From contig JBAJFE010000037.1 of NCBI GenBank assembly GCA_037903355.1, forward strand, positions 434,001 to 498,000: a stretch of 64,000 bases of DNA. Direction: 5' to 3'. This stretch comes from Trichuris trichiura (taxonomy: Eukaryota; Nematoda; Enoplea; Trichinellida; Trichuridae). Below, in pieces: positions 1 through 15,700 of the stretch. A program made the translations under genes and the position numbers. Each line of letters begins with the position of its first letter. Positions within the stretch are counted from its first letter, which is position 1. The notes beneath the pieces were generated by a model that saw nothing but the letters and a program-made list of their open reading frames with translations, had not been told where the DNA came from and made no database searches.

Positions 1-179
1 GTAACAACGACTGCGCAACGGTCAACTGCTAGAGGGCTCGAAAAGATTGCATCCGTCTTCTCTGGCTGGAATGTCTCGCAAGCGAAGGCACGCTTTAGCA
101 ACCAGCATAGGCGTCCATTCTTAAATTCCATGCATACACGTGTTGAATAAAAACAATGGGGCAAAATACCTTTTACGCT

Positions 180-185
180 TTTATT
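180..185 (-). terminator. Poly(A) signal AATAAA after the 192-2007 gene
   Basis: On the minus strand AATAAA begins seven bases past the TGA at 194-192. This implies a very short 3' UTR and supports the two-exon model. Confidence 0.55.
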
Positions 186-191
186 ACCTTT

Positions 192-2007
192 TCAGTCGTA
201 ATCAGGTTCGGGAATATAAACAGGCACACGGACTTCAGGTGCCCTTCTCCACATTGCGAATCTGCGCGACTGCCCGTTATCCGTGTAGACACAATCATTG
301 CTCGAATACGCGTAACCGTTTTTCTTCCACTGTTCTATAGGCTCATCCTTAGCGCTGCAATATTTTGCAATCAACTCTTGACAGCTCACGTATCAAAAAC
401 GTATAAATTAAAATGATGCAATCTATCGTAACTGATGAAACAATTTAACATCCGCTGCTGGAGGCAAAGCAACGACGTCAAAGCAGCCAATTCGCGAAAC
501 AGTGACGTGCATCAACGTTAAAAGTACACTTTGCTCACTTGACAACTTTGGAGAGGCCGGAATTTGCCGCCGGGACAACTGAGTCATCACGAGACCAAAA
601 GTTGCTCATCGATGTGGCCATCCGATTCTGCTGGCCAATGGTCGAAACGCTAATGCTCGACGTATCTATGGAAGACTTTCGAGCACGGCTTGCCTGATCT
701 GAACTGCGATCCAAACGATTCTCCAAATCGGCGATCCAGCTAAAATCAATTTCACTGTGCACATCCACAGTCGGCGTTTGACCATCGGTCAGCGATTGCT
801 GGTCCATTTCGCCTTGTTCGACCGATCGACGACCATTCTCCACTGTGACGGATCGAAACCAATCGCTTTGATCGTCGCCGGTTCCGAAATAGAGTTGCTT
901 GGCGGGCGATTGAACATTTCCATTCATATGACTGTCGCAGGGTACTTTCGAACCGTTCACTAAAGGATAAGGACCCAAATCGTTCAGGCTTTGCTGCCTA
1001 TGCAAAGTTTGACCGATTGGAGGAGTGTCCACATTGTTTGCTTCTTCCATAGAAAGCTGGTTAGACTGGTCGCTAACGCGTTCCATCTTCTCCGCGTCCG
1101 CCAACAGTCGAGCATTTCGTTCCATAATAGTCTGTGCGTCCATTGTGACTACCAATGCTTTTTCCTGTGCTCCTTTACCATTCTTCAATCCGTTAGTCAT
1201 CGTAGAAGGTATTTTCGCCTTGTGCTCAATTGGGGGTGCAGCAGAGTCGACTGTATCGAAGTCCAACTCTTCAACGAAAACGCTTCGTCCTGACGTAGCT
1301 GACGGAGGACGGTCTTGGCTCTTTGGAAGAGCATCGGCCAAATGGGGACGTAAACAAGTACTAAACTTGAACAAACGACCGCCATGCTCAGATGGGCTTT
1401 CGCCCATCGTTCGCTGTAACGGCGTAGATGTCTTTGCTTGAGAAAAGTCAACGGACGAGGTGTGTCGTCGTAATGTTGGTTGATCGCAAAGTGCCTCCAC
1501 ACTCTGCGATCTTGGTGGTGCCGGCATCATCTTTTCCCAACGTTGATAATGTGCGGTAGGGAAAAAAGAATGCGGTTCCAAAGGCATACCGTACGCCTTA
1601 GGCAGCCAAGGGGATGGCATTTGCTGCCACACTGCTCCTGGCGGGTAGTAACAAGAGTTCATTGGATGTGGATAGAAAAGATGTTGCTGATTCAATCCAT
1701 TCATGTGATATGGAGATACGAATACTTGACGTGACGTACCAGAGGATAAATCACTCCGCGGCATCGGCGAAGACGCCTTGGATTGTAGACGCAGACGTTT
1801 CCTACGTTTCTGACTTTTACCGGACGAAGCCAACGATCGCTGTCGCAACACTGTGGCTTTTTTCTTTTTCTTTTCATCGTCATTGCCAACGGCTAGGTCG
1901 ACGTGATCATTGGCACCTATAGGTACGACGACGACTGCGGAGCGGTGACCGTTTTTCTTTCCATCCACAACGCTGGGAGCAGCTGCTGTTGTATGTCGGT
2001 TGCCCAT
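192..2007 (-). CDS. Unrecognised low-complexity protein, possibly N-myristoylated (2 exons)
   Basis: I do not recognise this protein. Exon 1 is 539-2007 and exon 2 is 192-354; the joint (donor GTGAGC at 538, acceptor TTGCAG ending at 355) keeps the frame and gives 543 aa. The open frame extends upstream to 2043 without an ATG, so the ATG at 2007 is chosen; an AG at 2010-2011 lies just before it. The N-terminus MGNRHT fits the N-myristoylation pattern (Gly2, Thr6), which would suggest membrane attachment. A Lys-rich run (KKKKK) and a basic KRRKRLR patch follow, then Tyr/Pro/His-rich sequence and Ser-rich, probably disordered sequence. The second exon is less simple (DEPIEQWKKNGYAYSSNDC region) and ends with PEPDYD. 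A poly(A) signal follows the stop by a few bases, supporting the 3' end. The gene lies on the same strand as DIMT1 and the ankyrin but is separated by about 1.8 kb. Confidence 0.6.
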
Positions 2008-2011
2008 CCCT

Positions 2012-3770
2012 GACAGGCTAGCAAGCAAAAAGTACGAAACCAACTATGAATAGTCCCTTCGCCGCCAATGGCTTCCGTGCAAGAGAGGTTTATTGACCTC
2101 GCGGTTAGTCAGAGAAAAATTCTACGACGGCGGACGAACGGATGCCGCGCCGATCGAGCACATTTGGACAAGTTGGCCGGTGAAGGAAAACGGGTGCCCC
2201 GTGGCTGAAAAAACTCGAATCGTAAACGCGATCGATGTGATATGGCAGAAATCAGGTTCTCATTGCGTAAACAGCGGGAAAAGGATCCAGAACGAGGAAG
2301 ACGTAAGAAAAACCGGTCATTTGAATTTGCTTCGCCGTGACAAAGGTCTCCTTTTGGTCAGTGGACATGCAGTCGGCGCGAAAGGAGGAGGAAGGGGAGG
2401 AGAATGGAGAAACCTATGCTGCCCATTTTGGCCCTATCGTTACGCAGTCGAGGAAACAGTAGACGTCGTTCGAACGCAATGACGAAGCCAGTAAATAGTA
2501 AGTAAAGGAACAAGTCTTGGCAAAGACAAGTTTCTCGACACGCGCTCGTGACCTTCCCCGCAGCGATCAAGGTATCTTTCTACGTCGAGCAAGATCTGGT
2601 TGCTCTTTACATTCTTTCGTAGACAGCAAATCTTTTACGCCATTGTCCATTTTGAAATGCCATCTTTGGCGGCGAAGTTTCCACCAACTTTTACAAACAA
2701 GTCCATTGTTCAAGTGAGCGATCATAAACCCAAATGTTGCTTAACGCCAAGCCGTGATTAAATTCGAAATGACAGCTGTCGTATAGATGTCGAAATGCAG
2801 TAATTTGCATGCGCTTGAAACTATGCTATTCGCTCTCGAACGTAAGCTGTGAGACGTTGGCCGTCAAAGTACGACTAAACAAAAGTGCTAACGAAATTTT
2901 GCTAAAAAATGTTACGACCGAAATCAGCAAGTCGCTAACAAGCAATTAGAAACAATAACTACCAAAAAGAACGCCGATAAGGGTATTGATAGAACAAACT
3001 GTCATGTCGTAAGACTGCATAGCCAGCAGACTATACATATCAGATGCACCTTACTGACAGCGCGTTCATTTTCCAACCCCTTTTCTTAAATGCACCAAAG
3101 TCTGCCGCGTCTATCGAGTCCCCCAATTGGAGCCGGCTGATTAAATACACCCGATAAATGCAAATTTTCTCTTTCCGAAACGCACCTTTAAGTGCCTTCC
3201 GACCCATATCTAGCCGCGTTGAAGCAAACAGTATTGCCCGTAGGCATAAAGTCAACTAGTCGGCTGAGCGATGACCCAAATTGGGACGCCATTTAAGGGC
3301 GCCTTGCTCAACCGACTGAGATGAAAGAAACGCAGCTATTAATTTAAAAGAGACCAAAATGCTTCGCACAGGCTTCGCTGAAATAGCAAAGCCCGCGCGA
3401 AGCATTGATTGACCCGAAAAACTCGAACCAGACAGCCCCTCATTGCTCAGAGGTCACATCGTTTCTTTCAATTGCCAAACGTTGCAATGGGAATCGTGCT
3501 GACATGCACGGGATAAATACGAAATAGTCGAGAACGGAAACCAATATTTTGTCGCGCAAAAATGAAATCGTCAGTCTTACCGATCGCCAACCGGTTGCTC
3601 TGCGCAGCAGCATTTGCACGATCAGAAAAGTTCATCAAATGAAACGACCACCAATTCAGGGAGGCGGTCAATCAACTTTGCACTTACAAATGCGCGCCGT
3701 GACTTCGTCGTCAGCGATCAACAACGCTTGCGGCCATGCGTGCTGCATGTAATCTATTCAACATCTTATC
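2012..3770. other. Intergenic stretch, no supported gene
   Basis: This is the presumed promoter side of the 192-2007 gene and the 3' flank of DIMT1. A plus-strand frame of 129 codons near 2093-2482 has no similarity I recognise and no supporting splice or poly(A) signals. I see no RNA gene or repeat. Confidence 0.5.
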
Positions 3771-3776
3771 TTTATT
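3771..3776 (-). terminator. Poly(A) signal AATAAA of DIMT1
   Basis: AATAAA on the minus strand lies about 33 bases after the DIMT1 stop codon at 3811-3809. Confidence 0.6.
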
Positions 3777-3808
3777 TCGTACGGAGTGACAAGCCCACCA
3801 TTCGACTT

Positions 3809-7685
<3,877 letters not shown>

Positions 7686-9743
7686 GGCCTAACAGTTCCT
7701 AGATGAGCAGTTATGAGAGACAAAAAAGAAACGAAAACCAACTAACAACGCGTCTCAGAATGCAACTTTGAGAAAAAAAAGATCTTACAAACCTCAAGAA
7801 AAGAAAATCAACAGCACTTTTTGATTTGAACAACCCTTCAACAACACCTCGGACAAAACGTTAAGCCATAACTCACAACAACAAAGCGAGGACAGTTACA
7901 GTAAGACAGAAAAGCAAGTACTAACTGCACAATTTTTCAGACAAGCAGAAAAGTTCGTTTATTCCTTTTTATTTACTACCGCTACGCATTACAAAAATCA
8001 CATTTGCACGTTTTACGGCATAGTTTGCTAGTACGCAACTCCGAAACGACGTTTTTCATAAAACAATTTGCAGCACAAGAAAGTTTTAATATTCAGCAAT
8101 ATCCATTACCGGGCAACGAGAAAGCATAAGTAAATACCGTGAGACATCACTACGAATTCGTGCGTCTCAAGAACGCGTTTGCACAATAGTAAGCGACGTT
8201 TTCGATACAAACGATGGCAAATGGAAGAAAAAATTAAAATGCCGGAAAACGACGACTTGCTTGTCGGCTTACGGACTACATACGTACGGATAGGATGACA
8301 ACCGAGCAGGTCATCGCAGACAGTGCTGTTGAAAAATGGGATGGATTAAACGGACAGGGAAGGTTACACGCGGCTACTTAAAATTAAAATTAACTTTAAG
8401 CATTACTGAAAGCGCCCCAAGCGCAGATAGTTAGCGAAAACAAGGGCGAACAAGGACAAAGGATAAAACGACGATGGCAAAACGTGAAGACCTCTTTGAC
8501 CGTGCAATTTTGTCGCCTTTAGTAAGCCTAAAATTGCGCACAGTTAGAAAAGAAAACAATAAGTTTCAAAACGCCTATGTACTACACGCTCTGTCACGCT
8601 TAAACAACGGGTAACAACTCTACACCGTCGCTGCTTACCAACAGAATCGCCTAAACAACCAAATAGCAAAGGAAAAATATACTCTGCGAGGGAAAACATC
8701 TTCTCACCTACCAAAAATTTAATGACGACCACGAGGACTTGTGCTTGATTGATTGTCTGAAAAAAAAACAAATAGACTAATAACATTAGGCATCAACGAG
8801 AACGGACGGTCATTTGTTACGTTAATTTGCATAGCAGGATGCATTAGAATGTTGGCAACTGTTAGCAGTCGCATGCACAAGCAGTGGACTTTTCAGACGT
8901 TGCCATAACTGACATGGACACGAACAATCGTTCACAAAGGACAACAAAGACGAAGAAACGGATGCGATAACATTGCAATATATTAACAACCGCATATGAC
9001 AGACGATAACATCGGGCTAAATGACAAATATAATGTGTTGGAATAAACAAGTGAAAGTGGCGGGGCAGGGAGACAACAAAGGAATGAAACATAGATGTAA
9101 AAAACGGAGCAAAAATATAAGTGGGAATGGTCTTTATCAATAAGGTTTCAATGAGCACATGCTAAATCGTGGAGGAGAGGCACGACAAACCAAGTGCGCG
9201 AAGAAGGTCAGCGAACGGCGACAGAGAGGCAACGTTTGACCCACTAACTGATCACAAAGCGAAATAACAGCAGCAGTAGCAGCAGTATCAATAACAAGAG
9301 AGAAAGGGGAAGAATGAGTAATGAAGCAAAAATTAAAGAGTAAGGCAACCGCAGCCTTCCGCCATTTTAAAAGCCGTTCGCTCTCCCGGCCCACCTCCAG
9401 TGGCCACATTAATCTTTCTCTAATATGCTACCGACACGAAAAATTAACCATCCAACCGACGCCACACACCAGTTTAAAAAATAAACAAATAAATAAACAA
9501 ACCTGTAAACTGGGTAAAGGAGAGGACAACACAAACCAAAACAAAACAAGCAGCAAGAAACGTGAGCGGCGCCACAACGGAAAAAAATGATCGGCATTGA
9601 ACGGCGCAACAGTCCGCCAACTGTGTGCGCGAGTGCGGTTGGTAGGAATACGTTCGGCGCATGCAGTGTGCACATATTTTACCTGCGACCTTTTTTAAGC
9701 TGCACGGTTGGAGTTGGGTGTTGCAAGAAGAGATGTTCGACTT
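7686..9743 (-). other. Ankyrin 3' UTR and intergenic region
   Basis: It lies between the ankyrin stop codon and the DIMT1 start. Several minus-strand frames of 80-98 codons occur, but they look like translated UTR (Phe/Cys/Leu runs) and match nothing I know. A short imperfect CAG/TAG repeat lies near 9268-9288. Confidence 0.45.
7958..7973 (-). terminator. Candidate ankyrin poly(A) signals
   Basis: Two AATAAA hexamers on the minus strand (7963-7958 and 7973-7968) lie about 1.8 kb past the ankyrin stop. Others may exist nearer, so the choice is uncertain. Confidence 0.3.
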
Positions 9744-12700
9744 TCAAGCGTTCGAGTTGAACGCGTCGAGAGAGTCGCTGCTGCCGTCTGAATCTGGAGA
9801 CTTTCGCTCTACTCCATTACTACGGCGACGGGACCGACGATCTCCCTGTCTAAGCAGGGTTGGTCGGCGTGGTTGATAATCGCCATCGGATAAATGATTG
9901 CGACTCGACCGGATTTCGCCGTACGATCGTCGGTACTCTCGTCGTTCGACACTAACGTCCCCCTGAGACGTACGTGCCTGGCTCCGGCTGCCGCCGAGAG
10001 AACCCGTTTCGCTCGTTGGAACGATGCTAATAGATCCGTCCAAATCATGCAAACCCGAAATTTCCGCAGCACTTATTCGGCGAACTACCGTTCTCGTTAC
10101 GTTACCCATCTCATCTGTAGAAGTGAATTCCTCATAGGTAGGCGGGCGCGCCGAAACCGTTGTAACCGACTGAGCCGCGGAATCAGCGCCTGTAAACCGT
10201 ATTCTCGTACTAACCGGATCTGTTACCCGCGTGCTTACGGTACGTGTGATCACCTCCATGCAACCGTCATCGAGAGCACGATGAGTCTCAAAACGCGTAA
10301 TCGTCGTAGCGAAGTCACCGCCCGCGCCCATTGCACCCGAAGAAGAGACCCGAGTTGAGGAGCTGCCGACGACACCGACTGAAAAAGGTAGCCTCGTTTC
10401 GTCAACTGGAGTAGACAAAGCCTCCTCCTCATCTGCTGTTTTGAAGTCACCACAAAGCGAGTCGCGCTCGCCTTCGTCACCGTATTCTTGGAAGGAGGTC
10501 ATCGTGTCGGAGCTCACCAAATCTGATTTCTCAACTACACCCGTTTCCTGACCATCGTCGGCAGACATCTCGGAAGTACTACTGGCAATTAGGCTGTCCC
10601 GATCGCTAAGTGCGAAATCGCCTATAAACTTCATTCCTCCGACAACGCAAGCTGCTTCGGGGACAATTGAACTGTCCGGATCTGTTCGCTCACGATACTT
10701 GTCCAGAGAATCGCTGCTGACAAGTGAAATTGTAGGCATTTGAGCCGATGACGCTTCCGTTTGCGGTTCCATAGGCAACTCGCCCTCCAAGGAGTCAATG
10801 CTGGTCACCATGGCCGGTTCAACTTGGTCTTCAATACGTTCCACGTGGTAGCCGTTTTCGGGAATATACTCAGGTGTAGTCATTCCCGAATCCAATTTTT
10901 GCATCGAATCGTCTTGATCACCGAAGCTCAAGCTGTGCTGATCAAAACTTGCGGCCGTTTGCCTTCCGCTCGCCGAACTAAGCTCCTCGGTTTCGCTTTC
11001 CTCCTTTATGTCAGACAGCAGCATAACGTCAACGGTATCTCCATTTTGGCCATGCGTTCTCTCTTCTCGACCAGTGGTTGCTGATTCGTCCAGTTCGCGT
11101 TCCAAACGCTCAAACTCCGCCAAAGAACTTTGTGATCCATTGCTGCATCGACGTTTTGCTTGGGAGACCATTAGTTCCGCCTCTGAACTGCTCAGGCTAT
11201 CACCTCCGCCGCGAAGGTTGATTTCTCTTTCTAATCTTTCAAACTCGAGCAGGGATGCGGTATCAGAGACGTTGTCTAAAGAGCCTTGTTTGGATCGTAA
11301 GCGCGACTTGAGTACTTTTCGCCGCGGCGAGTTGTTTTCTTCTTCGCTCGTCATTTCAAGCGCTGCCTCAGCTGAGCGAACAGAAACTGCCACTTCCGAT
11401 ACGGGGGACTCCTCTGTTGGCTCAGCTCCGTCAAGACTGTCGGCAGAGAGCGACAAAACATTATCGCTCACTTGCCTTTCCTTGTCTTCCTCTTTGTTTT
11501 CGTCGGTGGACTCTTGAAGACGAGGGCTGAGCATTGGTTCCACTGAGCCAGGCAACGAAGCTGTTTCCATCATGGACACCATAACCCAATCCGTGTCTGT
11601 TTCCTCTGACGTGGCACGCTCTTCCGGCACCTTAGCTACACTTTCACCACCATAGCCTTCTTTCGGCTCTGCGATCGGCTCACTTGAACTAATGGCCGTC
11701 ACTTCCTTAGGACAATAATGAAGAATATCTGGGCTGGATAACTGAATCCCTTCAGCGCTGGCTGACGGTAGACTGCTAAGTTCTACAGCAGCCAAAGTGC
11801 TTTCATCTTCGTGGAGTGAATCCGGCGATAGACGACTGTATTGGTCGGAAGTAAATACAGCGTCGCTAGGCGTTTCTTTTTGAAGCAACTCTTCACTTTT
11901 CTGCTTTTCGTCCGTCGTATGCTCGAAAGCCCGTTCGACATCTGGTGGAACGGCTGACAAAAGACCGCTCAGGGAATCCGTCTCCTCCTCATGAATCCAC
12001 ATTTCACTTTGATCCTTTACAGTCGAAAAAATAGAACGTGCTCCGGAAACTTCGTAAGTCTCAGGCATAGATGGTTTCCTAACCGATTCGCTGTCAAAGC
12101 TCGCTGACGGCTCAGAGATTTTCGGGAACAAAGCACCCGTAGGTACGCCATCATCTGGGTAGAAGGACGCAGCTTCTAGTTCCTCGTATTTCAGCGTTCT
12201 AACCGGGTAGTCACCCTCTGACTGGGATTCGTAATGATCTGCAGAACTTGCTGCTCCTGCAGCGCCGGTTAAGGGTATGTCTGATGACTCCATTAAGTCA
12301 CTGCTTGTAGCAACGGATTCAGCTTCGCTCAGCTCTTTTGGCTCTAATTTCTCTTCCACCGAAAGACTGCTCTGCTCGAGCGGCAAGAACGTTTCAGGCT
12401 CCAAGGATCCGACGGCAAGGGAATGAGTATACTTTGACACATTAGTCGGTTCTTGCGGTTCCGGTTCAAAAGGTACAGAAATAAGTTCTTCATGAGCCAA
12501 CGGATGAACAGTTAATTCGGCTAATCCTTCCAGTGAATACGTAGTATCAAACGCGTACGGCATTTGATTGTCCACACCTTGAGAGGTAGTCACCTCAGTG
12601 ACTTCGTCAGATGACAGGGCTGCGTCACTGGAGCTCTGATCAGCTACCACCATCTCGGGAACAATTACATCCGAGCCAAAACTTCCGCTGCCACTATGAA

Positions 12701-15700
12701 CTAAGCGAAATCGCTCTTCCTCGAGTTCCTCGTAACGGAGCACGTGCTCAACCTCAACGGCTGGATATCGCTCGACCACAAACTCAAGCTTTTGTTTCGC
12801 GATGACATCGTCCTGAGACTCATCCTCCTCCAGCTTCTCTTTACCCTTAGCGTGGTCTTCCGAGGGTGTTAACTTACTGATGTAGTCAACGGATGACGTG
12901 CCAGTGTCTTTCGAGAGCCGCCCGCTGTCGTCTAATTTGGTGACGCTTTCCTGTGAGCCATAGAAAGGTAGATCCGACCTAAGCGTACCTTCTACCATCC
13001 CGCCTTCAGCTTCTGATGGCATGAAAAATGGCCCAGCCGGTTCGCCAAGCCAGGAATCAAACCCTTGCATTTCTACCATGCGCTCCGCGTCGCTTTCGCT
13101 CGCTACGGAATAACCTTGCAAGCTGTCAGTCTCCGTTGGGGAACTCTGCTTAGGCGTATGGTATTCAGCGCTGAGAGAATTGTCAGGAGACACCCTAGTT
13201 GCTTCGCCCGAGGTGTCACCCGTTTCCGACATCGTCCCAAACATGTACATTGTTTCTTCAGTTGCTGTGTCCCTCTGCAATGCAGCGACCATGGGTTCCA
13301 TTCCCTTACTCTCTTGTTCCTGCTGTTGCGAGTTATCTCCAAAGGAAAGTTCATCGTCGGGAGCAACTTTAGACAAGACGAATTGCTGGTCTTCAGGGCA
13401 ATAAGGGGTGTCAACAGGAGTTGCCCTCTGTTGCTCACCGCTCAGCTTTTCAACTTGTTCAAGTGCAGCCTCCTCAGGATAGTTCAGACCAAGTGGTTCC
13501 TCGGACCCTTCACAAATATCCCAATGACGTTGGCAGCTTTCGTCAATTTCCTCCTCTGGACGATAAAGATTAGAATGACGTGAAGTGAAAGGCCCTTCAA
13601 CGCTTGTTACATGCGTGCCATCAGGACCCAATTCCGTCAATTGTTCCGCCTGTCTCGATTGTTTCTCCGGTTCATCTACAGCTGCTTGACCCGTTAAGCA
13701 AGTGCCCTCAATACCAGCAAGGTCTGGTGATGATGCACGCGCTTCAGGCAGTGAACCAGGTAGTTCAGCAGATACTAAATCGGCAGGAAGGCCCCTAAGC
13801 TGACTCTGGTCAACACCAGATTCAGTTGGAGAGAAGCAAACTTCTCTGTCGTAATCTGTTGACAATTTCCTATCGTATTGAAAAACTTCATCTTCGGAAA
13901 GCATCGGACGAACGAAGCCAAAAGCGCGCTGTTCATTTACTGGAATTTCTAGTACTTCTAGACAACCTTCCTCTTGGCGAAACAGGGAATGCAATTCCGT
14001 TTGCTTAAGTTCGTCATCGCAACTGCCGATACCTTTGGCGAATCTGTCCTTCAACTCCTGGGGCAATTCCCACAAATCGTCATCACGGGAAAGAGTGTGT
14101 TCTAACTGTACCGACATAGGCTCCTCGTATACATGCTCTGTACGCTCTTCTAACTCCGGTTCTAACTTCACAGTAGCAGCGGGAATATCTGGAAAACTAG
14201 AATAGTGTTCAGAAGTTTCCTTGGACCTTTGCTCCCTTAGTTCTGTTTCCAACTCATGACCTGCTGTTAGCTCGTGCACATGTGCTGCCATTTCTATCTC
14301 ACCCGTAAGTGGCAACTCGGTTTTGACAACTTCCATTTGCGCAGTGCGGATAACACTGTCGACGAAGGAAACTGTACGAGAGTCCGCTTCTAGAAAAGAA
14401 GGCAGCTCTTCGACAGGTACTTGCCTTACGGCTTTGAATTCAGGCTTATATCCATACGTAGAACTTAAGCTGGTAATCGTTTCCTCTTTATCTGCAGTTA
14501 CCTCGGCCAAAGCGGTCTGATAGGCATTTTCGTGTAAGGTCAACACTTCCTGTTGAACAGTTTTCTTAGAAGAAAAGGAACCTTCAAGCTCACAGGTTTC
14601 TGTCAGCTGAAATTCTTCCCCATATTCACTCGAAAAGTACTGCTTAGAGAAGAGGGGCGACATACTAGCGGATTCACTCGTATCAACCTCTCGCGCAGCA
14701 AATGCGTAATCGTCAGTGTCCCCTTTCGTTAGCTCCTTAATCGAATGATCGTCGGGAGTGCCCATTTCGGGAGTTACTGCCGACCTGCTAATTACAGTCG
14801 TGCGTTCACCTTCAACGACTGGCGATTCTGATGCTTGTACAATGGGAGAAATCATGTGCAAGCCCGAATCGCCTGTGTAACTAAGCACCTGCTCTGTAGG
14901 CTCTTGCTTAAACCAGTAAAAGGCTTCTGGAGTCTCAGAAACACTGTGCAAGCCTGTAGGAACTCCCTCTACATCTGCTAGCTTCCTAAGCTCCTTGCCA
15001 TCATCATGAGCAGGAAGGCCCGTGACACACGGAGACTTTTTCGGTTCCACTGCTAAACCAAAACCAATTGGTTTCGTTACACTTATGTCTTCACGTTGTG
15101 ATACAGCGACACTACTGATGGGCACAGTTTCTGTCAAAATCTTAACAGAAGCAGCTTCCTCGCTAGCGCGAACCAAATGCTCGATTATTTCAGTTTCTTT
15201 ATGGTCAGACAAATCTACAATGGAAATTGAGCTTTCCTGCCCAAATTCATCCTCTACGATAGAGCGCGTCGGTTGCTCCAATTCTGATTCCATACCTTTA
15301 ATTTCTTCCAGTCGAGTGTCTTCGGCACCATGAATGGAAACCTCGGGAATTTCCGATGTTGGTAGAACAGTAGACACAAACTCTCTTTGTTCAACGAAAT
15401 CAGTGGAACCTAATTTTTCAGCGACAGATTCCTTAGGGCGCTCGAAGAGGTAGTATCTCTCGCATTCTTCGCTTGCCCGAGGCCTAACAAGAGAAACGTC
15501 AACCGAATAGCCTCCCAATTGGTCTGTTTTATCAAGCTTTTCGTCGTCTAAGCATGATGCTTCCTCAGAAATGGCAGTCACGTCGAGCAGTTCCGGCGTA
15601 AGCTGCAACGTGTATTGCATTGTTTCGTCAGTAACGATCTCCTTCTTCTCGTGTTGATCTTTCAAGTCACGATCGTCAGAAGGCTCAAACGCTTGCTCAC

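Noticed and set aside
2093..2482. 129-codon plus-strand frame as a gene
   Set aside because: No recognisable similarity and no splice or poly(A) context; it opposes the promoter of the 192-2007 gene.
9894..10358. 154-codon plus-strand frame (and many like it across 10-25 kb)
   Set aside because: Antisense shadow of the giant ankyrin exon, caused by its biased composition.
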